This document shows, one piece after another, positions 6,045 through 6,282 of a stretch of DNA of 6,282 nt. Position 1 is the first letter of the stretch; every line of letters begins with the position of its first letter. The stretch lies in assembly GCA_913041095.1 (NCBI GenBank), contig CAJWIB010000174.1:1-6282 (forward strand), read 5' to 3'. Position numbers and translations under genes: made by a program. The notes under the pieces were generated by a model. It saw only the letters and a program-made list of their open reading frames with translations, had not been told where the DNA came from and did not search any database. This DNA is from an uncultured Rhodospirillaceae bacterium. Lineage in GTDB: Bacteria > Pseudomonadota > Alphaproteobacteria > Rhodospirillales > UBA2165.

Positions 6045-6095
6045 ACCGTGACAAAAGCGTATATGGGCCTACCCATACCCAAGATATGTCACGGT
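6045..6095. repeat. nested palindrome (9-bp outer arms, inner hairpin)
   Basis: The outer arms ACCGTGACA (6045-6053) and TGTCACGGT (6087-6095) are perfect over 9 bp. Between them an inner hairpin TATGGG (6062-6067) / CCCATA (6072-6077) with a 4-base loop is also perfect. On the minus strand the outer stem is followed by TTTT, so it may end transcription of the open frame coming from the right. It could also be a protein-binding or recombination site. The double symmetry is unlikely to be chance; the function is unknown. Confidence 0.6.
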
Positions 6096-6121
6096 CTTAA
6101 TCAGTAAATTATATCAATGGC

Positions 6122-6282
6122 TTATGTGTGTTTTGAGTGCGGCTCAGATACGAAATCAAGGGTAAATTCGTATCTAGCTACGGTTATTTCTTCGGTTTGA
6201 TTCGTATACTGGATTCTCTTTTCAGGGCTTCGCCTGTAACCCTGTTGAAGCGCCAATGATACCCACTGGCTTATGGTGAGCC
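6122..6282 (-). CDS. possible C-terminal end of a gene entering from the right edge
   Basis: On the minus strand the frame in phase with 6280 is open from the window edge to a TAA at 6122-6124, giving 52 residues with a natural-looking composition, ending VARYEFTLDFVSEPHSKHT. No internal ATG is present, so any start lies outside the window. The palindrome at 6045-6095, followed by T residues on this strand, would serve as a downstream terminator. No family is recognised, and an open frame of this length in moderately AT-rich DNA can arise by chance. Confidence 0.25.
   Translation of the reverse strand, partial: LTISQWVSLALQQGYRRSPEKRIQYTNQTEEITVARYEFTLDFVSEPHSKHT
6146..6207. repeat. TTCGTAT repeat cluster (one inverted, two direct)
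   Basis: AGATACGAA (6146-6154) and TTCGTATCT (6167-6175) form a perfect 9-bp inverted repeat with a 12-base loop. A third copy of the motif, ATTCGTAT (6200-6207), repeats the right arm (6166-6173) 34 bases further on. The set resembles an operator with a dyad and an accessory half-site, or recombinase arm sites. It overlaps the doubtful minus-strand open frame. Confidence 0.5.

Larger units (their letters stand above)
5930..6282. other. unresolved tail of the putative island: small ORFs and repeats
   Basis: No confident gene in this stretch. It holds a 29-codon ORF (5962-6051) that begins MNIKIYRNDDNK and has a good ribosome site GGGAGAG (5947-5953, 8-base spacer) but is very short. It also holds a nested palindrome (6045-6095), a 27-codon ORF (6117-6200) starting MAYVCFECGSD with no ribosome site, three copies of a TTCGTAT motif, and an open minus-strand frame running in from the right edge. 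CAGGG (6223-6227) and CCCTG (6240-6244) form one more small inverted repeat. It may be an intergenic, regulatory or recombination region of the element. Confidence 0.4.

Noticed and set aside
5962..6051. 29-codon ORF with a good Shine-Dalgarno
   Set aside because: Too short to call as a gene without conservation; its stop lies in the left arm of the palindrome. Kept only in the regional description.
6117..6200. 27-codon ORF with a CFEC zinc-ribbon-like start
   Set aside because: No ribosome site, very short, and only one Cys pair. Probably chance or a remnant.

Overview
The window looks like a piece of an alphaproteobacterial chromosome. An Uup-type ABC-F ATPase, a DUF1127 protein, a two-gene RidA-family/YciI-like unit, a zinc-independent quinone oxidoreductase and an NDUFA9-type atypical SDR are all common in that class. 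The taxon is inferred from protein character only; no rRNA or other species marker is present.

Layout. 1-796 (minus) is the N-terminal 265 codons of an ABC-F protein, cut by the window edge. 941-1189 (plus) is a small DUF1127 protein, best started at a GTG. It converges with, and overlaps by a few bases, a minus-strand pair: ridA-like (1506-1976) followed five bases later by yciI-like (1186-1500). Diverging from that pair is a quinone oxidoreductase-like MDR gene (2131-3120). A 242-base gap with one doubtful 51-codon ORF separates it from a convergent NDUFA9-like gene (3363-4376, minus). These are ordinary core genes with mixed but mostly CGN arginine codons.

At 4581-4667 lies a complete tRNA-Leu(CAG) with encoded CCA. 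Just downstream and in the same direction is a tyrosine recombinase gene (4780-5761). It is split by a +1 frameshift near 5452-5454; both halves together carry the full catalytic set. Its arginines use AGA heavily, unlike the genes to the left. This is the usual picture of a mobile element inserted at the 3' end of a tRNA gene, so the element probably starts at the tRNA and runs off the right edge. No second copy of the tRNA 3' end was seen in the window.

The element's visible part also holds a 53-codon putative membrane peptide tightly coupled to the integrase (5768-5929). It further holds several repeats flanking the integrase: direct repeats 20 bp apart and an inverted repeat upstream, then a nested palindrome and a triplicated TTCGTAT motif downstream. 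A possible C-terminal end of a minus-strand gene enters from the right edge. No CRISPR array, toxin-antitoxin pair, defence operon or clearly novel system was identified. The least explained material is the integrase-flanking repeats and the small ORFs.
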